Source: Maribellus sp. CM-23
GTDB lineage: Bacteria; Bacteroidota; Bacteroidia; Bacteroidales; Prolixibacteraceae
Assembly: GCF_021354595.1 (NCBI RefSeq)
Contig: NZ_JADWYJ010000005.1
Span: forward strand, 372,001-436,000
Direction of reading: 5' to 3'
DNA: 64,000 nt
Part shown: positions 25,704-35,441 of the stretch, one piece after another
Numbering within the stretch: position 1 is the stretch's first letter
How the letters are laid out: each line of letters begins with the position of its first letter
The notes under the pieces: generated by a model
Seen by the model: the letters and a program-made list of their open reading frames with translations, nothing else
Told to the model about the DNA's origin: nothing
Database searches by the model: none
Program-made: the position numbers and the translations under genes

Positions 25704-28655
25704 CTACAATTGTTTTGCAACTTCTATTTCGTGGAATGCTTCAATGTGGTCGCCCACTTTAATGTCGTTGAAGTTATCGATGTTCAAACCACATTCGTAG
25801 CCATTTTTCACTTCTTTTACATCTTCCTTGAAACGTTTCAGCGATCCGAGTGTGCCGGAATAGATAACAATACCGTCGCGAATTACGCGGGCTTTGGCGT
25901 TACGGATGATTTTACCATCGCGAACGAGACAACCTGCCACGGTTCCCACTTTGGTAATTTTGAATGTTTCCATCACTTCCACGGTACCCAGAATCTCTTC
26001 CTTGATTTCCGGTGCCAACATACCTTCCATTGCCGCTTTGATCTCGTTGATGGCATCGTAGATGATCGAGTACAGACGAATGTCGATCTGTTCTTTCTCG
26101 GCCAGTTTACGTGCATTCAGCGACGGACGAACCTGGAATCCTATTACAATGGCTTCTGATGCAGCAGCCAAAAGAATATCGGATTCGGTAATCTGTCCAA
26201 CGGCTTTGTGCTTGATGTTCACCTGGATTTCTTCGGTCGACAGTTTGATCAGCGAGTCTGACAATGCCTCGATTGATCCGTCCACGTCACCTTTTACAAT
26301 CAGGTTCAGTTCCTGGAAGTTTCCGATCGCAATTCGGCGGCCGATTTCATCCAGCGTAATATGTTTTTGTGTTCTGAGTCCCTGTTCGCGGGCCAGCTGT
26401 TCACGTTTGTTGGTAATGTTACGGGCATCGCGTTCGCTGTCCATTACGTTGAATTTATCACCGGCCTGCGGTGCTCCGTTCAACCCGAGAATAATGGCCG
26501 GTTGTGCTGGCCCCACCTCTGTAATGCGCTGGTTACGCTCGTTGAACATCGCTTTTACGTGACCAAAATATTGTCCGGCAATCAGGATGTCACCCACACG
26601 GAGTGTTCCGTTTTGTACCAGCACGGTTGAAACATAACCACGTCCTTTGTCGAGCTCCGATTCGATAATCGTTCCATGAGCTTTTTTATCCGGGTTGGCT
26701 CTCAGTTCCAGCATTTCGGCTTCAAGCAATACTTTTTCCAAAAGTTCTTCGATACCGATACCGTTTTTGGCTGAAATATCGTGGCTCTGGTATTTACCAC
26801 CCCATTCTTCAACCAGGTAGTTCATGTTGGCCAGCTCTTCTTTTATCTTCTCCGGATTTGCTCCCGGTTTATCAATTTTGTTGATGGCGAAAACGATCGG
26901 AACACCCGCAGCAGCGGCATGGTTGATTGCTTCCACGGTTTGTGGCATCACATTGTCGTCGGCCGCTACAATAATAATGGCAATGTCGGTTACCTGTGCT
27001 CCACGTGCACGCATCGCAGTAAACGCTTCGTGACCCGGTGTATCAAGGAAAGTGATCACACGACCATCTTCGAGTTTTACGTTGTAAGCCCCGATGTGCT
27101 GCGTAATACCTCCAGCCTCACCCGCAATTACGTTGGCGTTACGCACGTAGTCGAGCAGTGATGTTTTACCGTGGTCAACGTGTCCCATTACGGTAACAAT
27201 CGGTGGGCGCGATTTCAGATCTTCTTCTGCATCGGCTTCTTCTTCGATCGCTTCCTGGATTTCCACACTTACAAATTCCACCTTGTAGTCGAATTCTTCG
27301 GCAACTACTGAAAGTGTTTCTGCATCGAGGCGCTGGTTGATTGAAACAAAGAGCCCCAGCGACATACACGATGAAATGATCTGGTTAACGCCCACATTCA
27401 TCATGGTCGCTAATTCTGCTACTGTAACAAATTCGGTTACCTTCAGAATGTTCTGCTCCAGCATTTGTTTTTCCATGTCGGCGTGCATCCTTTCGGTGGC
27501 GGCAGCACGCTTGTCGCGGCGGTGTTTCGACCCCTTGGATTTTCCCTTGGTAGTTAAACGGGCCAGTGTATCTTTAATCTGCTTTTGTACATCTTCCTCG
27601 TTTACTTCTTTTTTGAGTAAACGTTTTTTCTTACCACCGGCGGCACCGGTTTTATTCACCTGGAACTTACCTTTTGGCTGGTTGGGCGATTGCGGACGAT
27701 CAACGTTCACACGACCACCAGCGGCGTCTTTAGGTATTCTCTTCCGGCGTTTTTTATTCCGTGAATTCTGATCCGAGTCAGAAGATTCTTTTTTCTGCGG
27801 TAATTCAATTTTTCCAAGAACGGTTGGGCCATTCAACTTTTGAACCCTGGTCCGGATCATATTGTCGTCGTCGGGTTTGGCTTCTTTCTGCTGATTGGCG
27901 GCTGAATGCTCTGCTGCACGCTGACGGTTTCTTTCCTGACGCTCCCGCTCTTTTTCTTCCCTTGTTTTTTTGTCGGGACGGGTTTTTTGATTGATGTCGT
28001 CAAGGTTGATCCTCCCAACAACTTTTACTTCCTCTACTTTGGGAATCTCGGTTTCAACCATCACTGGTTCTGCTTTCTCCACTACCGGTTGCATTTTTGG
28101 TTCTTCTTTAATTTCTTCTTTTTTAGAAGGTGCTGGTGCTTCCGGAGCAGGAGTTTCTTTTACAACTTCGGGTTTTACCTCGGCTGCTTTAGGCTCTTCT
28201 TTTACCGGCTCTTCTGCTTTTTTCTTGGGTTTATTCTGCTCGTCAAGATCGATCTTGCCCAGTATCTTGGGAGCTTCGGCGGCAGGCCTTTCAATTTTGA
28301 TCTCTTCTGGCTTCGGCTTTTCCGGAGCTGGCTTTGGTGCAGGCGCCGGAGTTGGCGCTGGTGCAGGTGCAGGTGCTTCTGCCTTGGTTACAGGTTCGGC
28401 AACTTCTTCCTCGCCATCGATGGTAAGCACCTCTTTTTTAGGGCGCTGACTTTTCAGACTGATCTTTTCCGATTCCTTTTTCAGTGAAATGTCCACCTTG
28501 TACTCCTGCTCAAGCAGTTTCACGGCTTCCGTATCCACTTTTGTGTTTGGATTCGAATCAATATCATATCCCTTCTTATGCAGGTATTCCACAATCGTGT
28601 GAATCCCCACATTACATTCTCTTGCAAGTTTACTGAGCCTAACTGTACCTGCCAT
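25704..28655 (-). CDS. infB: Translation initiation factor IF-2
   Basis: A 983-residue GTPase that brings initiator tRNA to the 30S subunit and promotes subunit joining. The N-terminal IF2N domain ([20 protein letters not shown]) is followed by a long Pro/Ala/Glu/Lys linker at residues about 80-340. A second IF2N-like region with [20 protein letters not shown] lies near 405-425. The GTPase has G1 GHVDHGKTS near 490, G3 DTPGHEAF near 538 and G4 NKID near 592. Domains II, III and C2 follow to the end. The long low-complexity linker ([17 protein letters not shown]) is longer than in enterobacteria but common in the phylum. It follows nusA by 57 bases and ends at a strong terminator. Confidence 0.98.
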   Translation of the reverse strand: MAGTVRLSKLARECNVGIHTIVEYLHKKGYDIDSNPNTKVDTEAVKLLEQEYKVDISLKKESEKISLKSQRPKKEVLTIDGEEEVAEPVTKAEAPAPAPAPTPAPAPKPAPEKPKPEEIKIERPAAEAPKILGKIDLDEQNKPKKKAEEPVKEEPKAAEVKPEVVKETPAPEAPAPSKKEEIKEEPKMQPVVEKAEPVMVETEIPKVEEVKVVGRINLDDINQKTRPDKKTREEKERERQERNRQRAAEHSAANQQKEAKPDDDNMIRTRVQKLNGPTVLGKIELPQKKESSDSDQNSRNKKRRKRIPKDAAGGRVNVDRPQSPNQPKGKFQVNKTGAAGGKKKRLLKKEVNEEDVQKQIKDTLARLTTKGKSKGSKHRRDKRAAATERMHADMEKQMLEQNILKVTEFVTVAELATMMNVGVNQIISSCMSLGLFVSINQRLDAETLSVVAEEFDYKVEFVSVEIQEAIEEEADAEEDLKSRPPIVTVMGHVDHGKTSLLDYVRNANVIAGEAGGITQHIGAYNVKLEDGRVITFLDTPGHEAFTAMRARGAQVTDIAIIIVAADDNVMPQTVEAINHAAAAGVPIVFAINKIDKPGANPEKIKEELANMNYLVEEWGGKYQSHDISAKNGIGIEELLEKVLLEAEMLELRANPDKKAHGTIIESELDKGRGYVSTVLVQNGTLRVGDILIAGQYFGHVKAMFNERNQRITEVGPAQPAIILGLNGAPQAGDKFNVMDSERDARNITNKREQLAREQGLRTQKHITLDEIGRRIAIGNFQELNLIVKGDVDGSIEALSDSLIKLSTEEIQVNIKHKAVGQITESDILLAAASEAIVIGFQVRPSLNARKLAEKEQIDIRLYSIIYDAINEIKAAMEGMLAPEIKEEILGTVEVMETFKITKVGTVAGCLVRDGKIIRNAKARVIRDGIVIYSGTLGSLKRFKEDVKEVKNGYECGLNIDNFNDIKVGDHIEAFHEIEVAKQL

Positions 28656-28712
28656 AAATTTTTATTTTCTATTCATTATAATGCCCGTTTCCAAGAGGAT
28701 ACAACCGGCATT

Positions 28713-29948
28713 TTATTCAAACTCTGATTTCAATACCTTGAGAACGTCGTCAATGGTCTCGTCTTCAAGGTCGGTACGTTTAATCAGATCTTCGCGTGGG
28801 ATGTTCAATACGTTTTTAGCCGTATCGCAACCGATCGCTTTCAATGCATCGATTACCCATCCTTCAATTTCATCTGCGAATTCATCCAAATTAACGTCTT
28901 CTTCGTCTTCTTCCATTTCACGGTAAACATCGATCTCGTAGCCTGTTAGCTGGCTGGCCAAACGGATGTTCAGCCCTCCTTTACCGATGGCGAGTGAAAC
29001 TTCTTCGGGTCTCAGGTAAACTTCCGCTTTTTTCTGGGCTTCAATAATTTTGATCGAGTTAATCTTTGCCGGATTTAATGCTCTCTTAATATAGAGTTGC
29101 AAATTGGCCGAGTAGTTGATCACGTCAATGTTTTCGTTTTTCAATTCCCGAACAATGCCGTGAATACGGGATCCTTTCATCCCAACACAAGCACCTACCG
29201 GGTCGATTCGTTCGTCGTACGATTCAACGGCAACTTTTGCCCTTTCTCCGGGTACGCGAACAATCTTTTTAATGGTGATCAGCCCGTCAAAAATTTCAGG
29301 GATTTCCAGCTCGAACAATCTTTCGAGGAAGGCCGGTGCCGTTCTCGATAAAATGATCAGCGGGTTGTTGTTGCGCAATTCTACTTTGTATACAATGGCG
29401 CGAACGTTGTCTCCCTTGCGGAAATAGTCAGAAGGAATTTGCTCTGATTTCGGAAGAATCAGTTCGTTGCCTTCGTCGTCCAGAATCAGGATTTCCTTTT
29501 TCCAAACCTGGTATACTTCTCCGGTAATTATATCACCGATTTTATTTTTGTATTTACCGTAAATATGGTCTTTTTCCAGTTCCAAAATTTTGCTGGCCAG
29601 GTTCTGACGCAGGTTCAGAATGGCCCTTCTTCCAAAGTCGGCAAGTTTTACCTCGTCGGTTACTTCTTCACCTTCTTCAAAGTCTTCGTCGATTTTATGT
29701 GCATCGGTAAGCGAAATCTGAAGATACGGGTCTTCCAGATCTTCGTCGGCTACCACCTCACGTCTTCTCCAGATTTCAAAGTCGCCCTTGTCGATGTTAA
29801 TAATCACATCGAAATTTTCGTCGGTGCCGTACTGACGGATAAGCACACTGCGGAACACTTCTTCCAGTACACTCATCATTGTTACCCTATCAATGTTCTT
29901 CAGCTCTTTGAATTCAGCAAAAGTATCTATCAGGTTTATATTTTCCAT
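28713..29948 (-). CDS. nusA: Transcription termination/antitermination factor NusA
   Basis: A 411-residue RNA polymerase-binding factor. The ATG at 29948 (MENINLIDTFAEFKELKNID) is preferred to a TTG two codons upstream. Order: N-terminal polymerase-binding domain (1-125), S1 domain (about 130-205, with GDIITGEVYQVWKKEILIL), KH1 (VAVESYDERIDPVGACVGMK), KH2 (EVSLAIGKGGLNIRLASQLT), and an acidic linker followed by one short C-terminal helix-hairpin domain. It lacks the double acidic repeats of E. coli NusA. It lies 8 bases after rimP and upstream of infB, the conserved order in bacteria. Confidence 0.97.
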   Translation of the reverse strand: MENINLIDTFAEFKELKNIDRVTMMSVLEEVFRSVLIRQYGTDENFDVIINIDKGDFEIWRRREVVADEDLEDPYLQISLTDAHKIDEDFEEGEEVTDEVKLADFGRRAILNLRQNLASKILELEKDHIYGKYKNKIGDIITGEVYQVWKKEILILDDEGNELILPKSEQIPSDYFRKGDNVRAIVYKVELRNNNPLIILSRTAPAFLERLFELEIPEIFDGLITIKKIVRVPGERAKVAVESYDERIDPVGACVGMKGSRIHGIVRELKNENIDVINYSANLQLYIKRALNPAKINSIKIIEAQKKAEVYLRPEEVSLAIGKGGLNIRLASQLTGYEIDVYREMEEDEEDVNLDEFADEIEGWVIDALKAIGCDTAKNVLNIPREDLIKRTDLEDETIDDVLKVLKSEFE

Positions 29949-29956
29949 TGTCAACT

Positions 29957-30418
29957 TTATTTAAATGAAATTACCGCTTTCGCACTTTTAATATCGTCGT
30001 ATTTTAAGTTATACTCTTTTACAACCAATTGTTTCTTTTTCTGACCTTCCACTTTCTCTTTCCCGGAAGTTTCCAAAACGATTCCCTCGTCGGAAGTCGA
30101 TTTTAACAGACCTTCCAGTTTCTGGTCTTCGGTTACTACTTTGATTGCCTTTCCGGTATATTTAATGTACTGTTCCTTTACCTTAAAGCTTTCGGTCAGC
30201 CCGGGTGAAGAAACTTCCAGTGCAAAATCTTCTTCTTCGCGGTCGAGGTTGTGTTCAACGTTTCTACTGATCGCAATACACTGTTCGATCGTCATTCCAT
30301 CGTAGCTGTCCACAAAAATATGGATCACGTTCGTACTGCTAACGTTTATTTCGACGATAAACATACGTTCGTCCAGTTTTTCCCTGACCAGTTTTTCTAT
30401 TATTTCCTTAGCAATCAT
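29957..30418 (-). CDS. rimP: Ribosome maturation factor RimP
   Basis: A 153-residue protein needed for 30S subunit maturation. The start MIAKEIIEKLVREKLDE at ATG 30418 fits the family; the open frame continues to 30466 but the extension would overlap the leader. Diagnostic parts are VDSYDGMTIEQCIAISRNVE and FALEVSSPGL, followed by a small C-terminal SH3-like domain. It is the first gene of the rimP-nusA-infB operon, with a well-matched promoter 67 bases upstream. Confidence 0.93.
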   Translation of the reverse strand: MIAKEIIEKLVREKLDERMFIVEINVSSTNVIHIFVDSYDGMTIEQCIAISRNVEHNLDREEEDFALEVSSPGLTESFKVKEQYIKYTGKAIKVVTEDQKLEGLLKSTSDEGIVLETSGKEKVEGQKKKQLVVKEYNLKYDDIKSAKAVISFK

Positions 30419-30484
30419 CGCTGTTACTTCCAACAAAATAGGGAACCCGAGGTCCCCTAAAAACACTTTTTAGAAAATTCTCCG

Positions 30485-30516
30485 CAAAAATAGAAAAATT
30501 CCTGAACATTGACAAA
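30485..30516 (-). promoter_or_regulatory. Bacteroidota promoter of rimP-nusA-infB
   Basis: On the minus strand, TTTG (30513-30516) is followed after 20 bases by TATTTTTG (30485-30492), an exact TTTG-N20-TAnnTTTG match. Transcription would start near 30478, about 60 bases before the rimP ATG. Confidence 0.75.
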
Positions 30517-30686
30517 TATGAACGGAAAGCTTAAATAATTGATTTTAAAGGATAAAAATCTTTTGCAAGGTGGCGGTTTTGCAAGGGTATCTTCACGGCG
30601 GCAAGCGGATATGATTCACAGAATCAGATGGGTATTGCGATTCGTGAAAGTTTTGTACTTTTAGGCGTTTTGAATTAGGCAAACAA

Positions 30687-31943
30687 GTGAAGCGAAAGCA
30701 GGTAAATAAAAAAAAGATCATAAACGATCCCGTCTTTGGGTTTATCAATCTTCAGTCAGAGACTGTTTTCGATCTGCTGGAACATCCTTTTTTTCAGCGG
30801 CTGCGAAGAATCAAACAGCTGGGCCTTTCTTTTATGGTATTTCCCGGAGCCAACCACAGCCGCTTTGAACATGCGCTGGGTGCTACGCATCTGATGCGGC
30901 AGGCCATATCGACCCTTCGTTTAAAAGGGCACAAGATTACGGAGGAAGAAGCTGAAGCCGTAACCATTGCTATTTTGTTGCACGACATTGGCCACGCACC
31001 TTTCTCGCACGTATTGGAAAATACACTGGTTAATTGTTCGCACGAAGAGATTTCACTTTTGCTCATGCAGGAGTTAAACCGCGAATTTAACGGGCAACTT
31101 GACCTGGCGATCAAAATCTTCCGGAATGAATACAAAAAGCAGTTTTTGCATCAGCTGGTGGCCAGCCAGTTGGACATGGACCGGCTCGATTACCTGAGCC
31201 GCGACAGTTTTTTTACCGGCGTGGCTGAAGGTACGATTGGCATTGATCGTATTATTAAGATGCTGAATGTATACGACGATCAACTGGTTGTGGATGTAAA
31301 GGGAATTTATTCCATTGAGAAGTTTTTGATTTCGAGGCGGTTGATGTATTGGCAGGTGTACCTGCATAAAACCGTTGTGGCTGCCGAGTTTATGTTGCTG
31401 AATGTGTTAAAACGTGCCCGTCAGCTTATTCATGCCGGAGAAAAACTATACGCTACGCCCACACTTAAGATTTTTTTGGAGAATGCATTTTTATCAGAAG
31501 ATTTCCGCCGAAACATAGAAATAGAAGGGCGGCGGGTTTTGAACTGGTATACGCTGCTGGACGACAACGATATTTTTATCTCGATGAAAGAATGGCAGCA
31601 CCATTCCGACCCTGTTTTGTCGAAGCTGGCACAATGTCTTACCAATCGCGAATTATTCCGGATCCGGATGATGGACAAGCCACTTTCAAAGAAAAAAGAA
31701 GAAAGCCTGCTTGCCTTAATCAGAGAGAAGATTATTGCAAATCCGGAGGATGCAAAATATTTTTTGATGGCCGATGTTATAACTAACAGTGCCTACAATA
31801 AACATGACGAAAATATATTTGTCCTTTATAAAGATCACACCATAAAAGAATTGAACGAAGCTTCCGACATAAATTTATCAGTGTTGTCGAAGGCTGTACG
31901 CAAGTATTTTGTGTGTTATCCTAAAGAATTGGACATTTATTAG
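30687..31943 (+). CDS. HD-domain phosphohydrolase (SAMHD1/dGTPase-like)
   Basis: A 418-residue cytoplasmic metal-dependent phosphohydrolase of the HD superfamily. The start is a GTG at 30687, giving MKRKQVNKKKIINDPVFGFI; the next ATG would remove the conserved FFQRLRRIKQLG block, so GTG is the better choice. Metal ligands are His62 in SRFEHALG, His99-Asp100 in LLHDIGHAPFSHVLE, and an Asp in QLDMDRLDYLSRDS near residue 165. The layout matches the Bacteroidota YdhJ-like branch rather than classic Dgt. Likely substrates are nucleotides, but this is not shown by the sequence. It is divergent from rimP and lies just upstream of the lpxD promoter. Confidence 0.85.
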   Translation: MKRKQVNKKKIINDPVFGFINLQSETVFDLLEHPFFQRLRRIKQLGLSFMVFPGANHSRFEHALGATHLMRQAISTLRLKGHKITEEEAEAVTIAILLHDIGHAPFSHVLENTLVNCSHEEISLLLMQELNREFNGQLDLAIKIFRNEYKKQFLHQLVASQLDMDRLDYLSRDSFFTGVAEGTIGIDRIIKMLNVYDDQLVVDVKGIYSIEKFLISRRLMYWQVYLHKTVVAAEFMLLNVLKRARQLIHAGEKLYATPTLKIFLENAFLSEDFRRNIEIEGRRVLNWYTLLDDNDIFISMKEWQHHSDPVLSKLAQCLTNRELFRIRMMDKPLSKKKEESLLALIREKIIANPEDAKYFLMADVITNSAYNKHDENIFVLYKDHTIKELNEASDINLSVLSKAVRKYFVCYPKELDIY

Positions 31944-31959
31944 TTAAAAGTTATATTTG
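31929..31959 (+). promoter_or_regulatory. Bacteroidota promoter of the lpxD operon
   Basis: TTG at 31929-31931 is followed after 20 bases by TATATTTG at 31952-31959. The start point would be near 31966, some 14 bases before the lpxD ATG. The -33 box overlaps the end of the HD-domain gene. Confidence 0.7.
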
Positions 31960-31979
31960 CATCGCAAAAAAAACGGATA

Positions 31980-33017
31980 ATGGAGTTTAAAGCTACGGAC
32001 ATTGCGTCATTTCTCAATGGAGAGATCGTTGGGGATAGCGATGTAAAGGTTTCGAATGTTTCGAAAATCGAAGAGGGGAAAGAAGGAACTCTGGCTTTCC
32101 TTGCAAATCCAAAATATGAACATTATATATATGAAACCAAGGCATCCATTGTTTTGGTGAATAAATCATTTGTTCCCCGGAAGGAAATCAACACTACACT
32201 TATTAAAGTAGAGGATGCTTACAAAGCATTTGCTTCCTTGCTGGATCTTTACGTGCAGGCTACAACAAAAGCTAAAACAGGCATTGAACAGCCTAGTTTT
32301 ATCGCTGAAGGTGTTGCCCTGGGCGAAGGTATTTATGTGGGAGCTTTTGCCTATGTTGGGCAGGGATCAAAAATTGGCAACAATGTTCAGGTTCACCCGC
32401 AGGTGCACATCGGTGAAAATGTGAGTGTTGGCGATGGCAGTATTATTTATGCCGGCGCCAAAATTTATGCGGATACGGTGATCGGAGATCGTTGCATCGT
32501 TCATTCGGGAGCTGTTATTGGCTCCGACGGGTTTGGATTTGCCCCGCAAGAAGACGGTACCTATAAAAAGATACCGCAGATTGGAAATGTTATTTTGGAA
32601 AGCGATGTGGAAATTGGAGCCAATACCGCCATCGATTGCGGAACAATGGGGCATACTATTATTCGTAAAGGTACCAAAATTGATAACCTGGTGCAGATCG
32701 CACACAATTGCGACATTGGCGAACACAATGTTTTTGCCGGCCAGGTAGGAATTTCCGGATCAACCAAAGTTGGAAATTATAATAAATTTGCCGGTCAGGT
32801 AGGACTGGGAGGGCATATTACTGTTGGAGACCATGTTACCTTGGGGGCACAGTCTGGCGTTGGTCAGAGTGTGAAAAGCAACCAGGTATTGTTCGGTTCT
32901 CCGGCCATTGAGATAAAACAAGCCATGAAAGCCTATGTGGCACTTCGGTATCTGCCGGAGATGCGCACTGATCTTGCCCGGCTGAAAAAGGAGATGGACG
33001 CCCTTAAAAACAAATAG
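31980..33017 (+). CDS. lpxD: UDP-3-O-acylglucosamine N-acyltransferase
   Basis: It adds the second 3-hydroxyacyl chain in lipid A synthesis, from acyl-ACP to UDP-3-O-acylglucosamine, as a cytoplasmic trimer. The 345 residues have an N-terminal uridine-binding domain (1-100, [20 protein letters not shown]) and a left-handed beta-helix of hexapeptide repeats. The [20 protein letters not shown] block and [20 protein letters not shown], with the family's catalytic His, confirm LpxD rather than LpxA. A short helical tail ends the protein. It is the first gene of an lpxD, lpxC-fabZ, lpxA operon with 17-base gaps. Confidence 0.96.
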   Translation: MEFKATDIASFLNGEIVGDSDVKVSNVSKIEEGKEGTLAFLANPKYEHYIYETKASIVLVNKSFVPRKEINTTLIKVEDAYKAFASLLDLYVQATTKAKTGIEQPSFIAEGVALGEGIYVGAFAYVGQGSKIGNNVQVHPQVHIGENVSVGDGSIIYAGAKIYADTVIGDRCIVHSGAVIGSDGFGFAPQEDGTYKKIPQIGNVILESDVEIGANTAIDCGTMGHTIIRKGTKIDNLVQIAHNCDIGEHNVFAGQVGISGSTKVGNYNKFAGQVGLGGHITVGDHVTLGAQSGVGQSVKSNQVLFGSPAIEIKQAMKAYVALRYLPEMRTDLARLKKEMDALKNK

Positions 33018-33034
33018 AACGAATTTCATATTAC

Positions 33035-34420
33035 ATGCTTGAAAAACAAAAAACGCTGGCGAACCCATTTAAGATCGAGGGCAAAGGATTGCACACCGGT
33101 GTAATGGTAACCATGAACTTTTTGCCGGCGCCGGTAAATCACGGATTTAAATTCAAAAGAGTAGATTTGGAGCATCAGCCGATTATTGATGCTGATGTGG
33201 ATTTGGTAGTCGATACTTCGAGAGGAACCCTGCTGGAAAAAGAGGGGGCCCGGATTGGCACGATTGAACATGCACTGGCTGCACTTATCGGGATGGACCT
33301 CGACAATGTGCTGATTGAGGTGAACAACGAAGAAGCCCCTATTATGGATGGTAGCTCGAAATATTTCGTGGAAGCCATCGAAAAGGCCGGAGTAGTGGAG
33401 CAGGATGCTGATCGCGAGTACTTTGAGATTACCGAAAAGGTTGAAATATTTGACGAGAAATCGGGATCGCACATTGTGGCCCTACCCGACGACGATTATC
33501 GCCTGAACGTGATGATCTCTTTCCCGTCGGCCGTATTGAGTAACCAATATGCCACACTCGATTCAATCCAGGATTTTAGAACAGAAGTGGCTGAGTGCCG
33601 TACTTTTGTATTTGTAAGAGAGATAGAATTTTTACTCAATCATAACCTGATCAAGGGTGGCGATCTGAACAATGCCATCGTAATCATCGATCAGGAGATT
33701 TCTCAGGAAGCGCTTGATCGCCTGGCCGATTTAACCAATCATCCGAGAGTAGAGGTAAAGCCTCAGGGAATTTTAAACAACCTCGACCTGCATTTCGACA
33801 ACGAGTGTGCACGGCACAAACTGCTGGATGTGATTGGTGATCTTGCCCTGTGCGGGAAGCGGATCAAAGGACGGGTAATTGCATCAAAACCGGGACACGG
33901 ACCGAATACGATTTTTGCCAAAGAGCTGAAACGTCAGTGGCTGAAAGAAAAAGAAAGTGCGCCCAAATGCAATCCGAACGACAAACCTTTGATGGACATC
34001 AACAAAATCAAGGATTTGTTACCGCACCGTTATCCATTTCTGATGGTGGATAAAATTGTGTGCATAAACGAGGATGAAATTGTAGGTGTAAAGAACGTAA
34101 CTGCAAACGAACCATTCTTCCAGGGGCACTTTCCTGAGGAGCCGGTAATGCCCGGAGTTATGCTAATTGAAGCAATGGCTCAATGCGGTGGTTTGCTGGT
34201 GCTTAGCCAGAAAAAGGAGAAATATTCTACCTATTTTATTCGGGTAGATAATGTTAAATTCAGACAGAAAGTTGTACCCGGAGATACGTTGATTTTTAAA
34301 TTAAAATTAACTTCGCCGATCAGAAGAGGAATAGCCAACATGAAGGGGCTCACTTATGTAGGAGACAAAATTGTAGCCGAAGGTGAGTTTATGGCACAAA
34401 TAGTTCTCAAAACAGATTAA
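33035..34420 (+). CDS. lpxC-fabZ: Bifunctional UDP-3-O-acyl-GlcNAc deacetylase / 3-hydroxyacyl-ACP dehydratase
   Basis: A 461-residue fusion typical of Bacteroidota. Residues 1-310 are LpxC, the zinc-dependent committed step of lipid A synthesis: GKGLHTGVMVTM at the start, the zinc ligand His in TIEHALAAL, the second His and Asp in ARHKLLDVIGDL, and the general-base region KPGHGPNTIF. From about residue 320 the FabZ dehydratase follows: LLPHRYPFLMVDKI, GHFPEEPVMPGVML with the catalytic His, and IEAMAQCGG with the catalytic Glu. One chain thus couples lipid A commitment to the enzyme that draws the same hydroxyacyl-ACP pool into fatty acid elongation. The start is ATG 33035. It lies mid-operon. 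Confidence 0.96.
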   Translation: MLEKQKTLANPFKIEGKGLHTGVMVTMNFLPAPVNHGFKFKRVDLEHQPIIDADVDLVVDTSRGTLLEKEGARIGTIEHALAALIGMDLDNVLIEVNNEEAPIMDGSSKYFVEAIEKAGVVEQDADREYFEITEKVEIFDEKSGSHIVALPDDDYRLNVMISFPSAVLSNQYATLDSIQDFRTEVAECRTFVFVREIEFLLNHNLIKGGDLNNAIVIIDQEISQEALDRLADLTNHPRVEVKPQGILNNLDLHFDNECARHKLLDVIGDLALCGKRIKGRVIASKPGHGPNTIFAKELKRQWLKEKESAPKCNPNDKPLMDINKIKDLLPHRYPFLMVDKIVCINEDEIVGVKNVTANEPFFQGHFPEEPVMPGVMLIEAMAQCGGLLVLSQKKEKYSTYFIRVDNVKFRQKVVPGDTLIFKLKLTSPIRRGIANMKGLTYVGDKIVAEGEFMAQIVLKTD

Positions 34421-34437
34421 ATAATTAATATTATAGA

Positions 34438-35220
34438 ATGAAACAACCACTAGCTTACGTTCATCCGGATGCGAAAATAGCTGATAACGTTGTTATTGAG
34501 CCTTTCGTTTCTATCGATCACGATGTTGTAATTGGAGAAGGAACAAGGATCGGTTCAAGCGTTACCATTTTACCTGGGACCAGGATTGGTAAAAACTGCA
34601 AAATTTTTCCGGGTGCTGTAATTGGCGCTGTTCCGCAGGATCTGAAATTCAAGGGTGAGTATTCAACTGTTGAAATCGGAGATAACAACACCATCCGCGA
34701 ATTTGTGACCATTAACCGGGGAACTTCTGCCAAAGGAAAAACCGTGGTGGGAAACAATAACCTGATTATGGCTTATGTACACATTGCACACGACTGTGTG
34801 GTGGGTAACAATGTCATTCTGGTGAACAGTACACAATTGGCTGGTGAAGTTTGTATCGATGACTGGGCGATCATCGGAGGTATGACAGCCATTCATCAAT
34901 TCTGCAGAATCGGTTCGCATGTAATGATCTCCGGAGGTTCTTTGGTTCGTAAAGACGTTCCTCCGTTTATTAAAGCCGGTCGCGAGCCGTTATCGTATGT
35001 AGGTATTAATTCGATTGGTTTACGCAGACGAAATTTCAATAATGATAAAATCCGCGAAGTGCAGGACATTTACCGTTACATCTATCAGAAAGGATTAAAT
35101 GTAGCGCAGGCGGTAGAAATTATTGAGGCAGAAATGCCCGCAACACCCGAACGCGATGAAGTCCTTTTATTTGTAAAAGACTCGAAACGTGGAGTAATTC
35201 GAGGATATTTCCCCGATTAA
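34438..35220 (+). CDS. lpxA: UDP-N-acetylglucosamine acyltransferase
   Basis: The first enzyme of lipid A synthesis, transferring a 3-hydroxyacyl chain to UDP-GlcNAc. It has 260 residues. The N-terminal two thirds are hexapeptide repeats (VVIGEGTRIGSSVTILPGTR). AYVHIAHDCVVGNNVILVNS carries the catalytic His at about residue 120, and the G-A-V-P-Q-D-L-K-F loop is diagnostic. A helical C-terminal part (EVQDIYRYIYQKGLNVAQAV) completes it. It is the last gene of the operon, with a terminator 21 bases on. Confidence 0.96.
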   Translation: MKQPLAYVHPDAKIADNVVIEPFVSIDHDVVIGEGTRIGSSVTILPGTRIGKNCKIFPGAVIGAVPQDLKFKGEYSTVEIGDNNTIREFVTINRGTSAKGKTVVGNNNLIMAYVHIAHDCVVGNNVILVNSTQLAGEVCIDDWAIIGGMTAIHQFCRIGSHVMISGGSLVRKDVPPFIKAGREPLSYVGINSIGLRRRNFNNDKIREVQDIYRYIYQKGLNVAQAVEIIEAEMPATPERDEVLLFVKDSKRGVIRGYFPD

Positions 35221-35240
35221 GTTGTGATAAAAAAGAACTG

Positions 35241-35276
35241 AATGCCATTCCGGAAACGGGGTGGCATTTTTGTTTT
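35241..35276 (+). terminator. Rho-independent terminator of the lpx operon
   Basis: AATGCCA (35241-35247) pairs with TGGCATT (35262-35268), extended by inner pairs, and is followed by TTTGTTTTT. Confidence 0.85.
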
Positions 35277-35441
35277 TAGGCGAATGGTTAAGCCCCTGAA
35301 AATTTAATGTTGCGACTTTAGTCTTTGGGGTTTTATTTTTTTGCTTGAAGACAGAAGTTGTGTATCCCCTTTTTCTCCCCTGCTACTGGCAGGCTGGTGT
35401 TTTCAATCTTCCGTCTTCAAACTAGATATAAGTGTAGTAGT

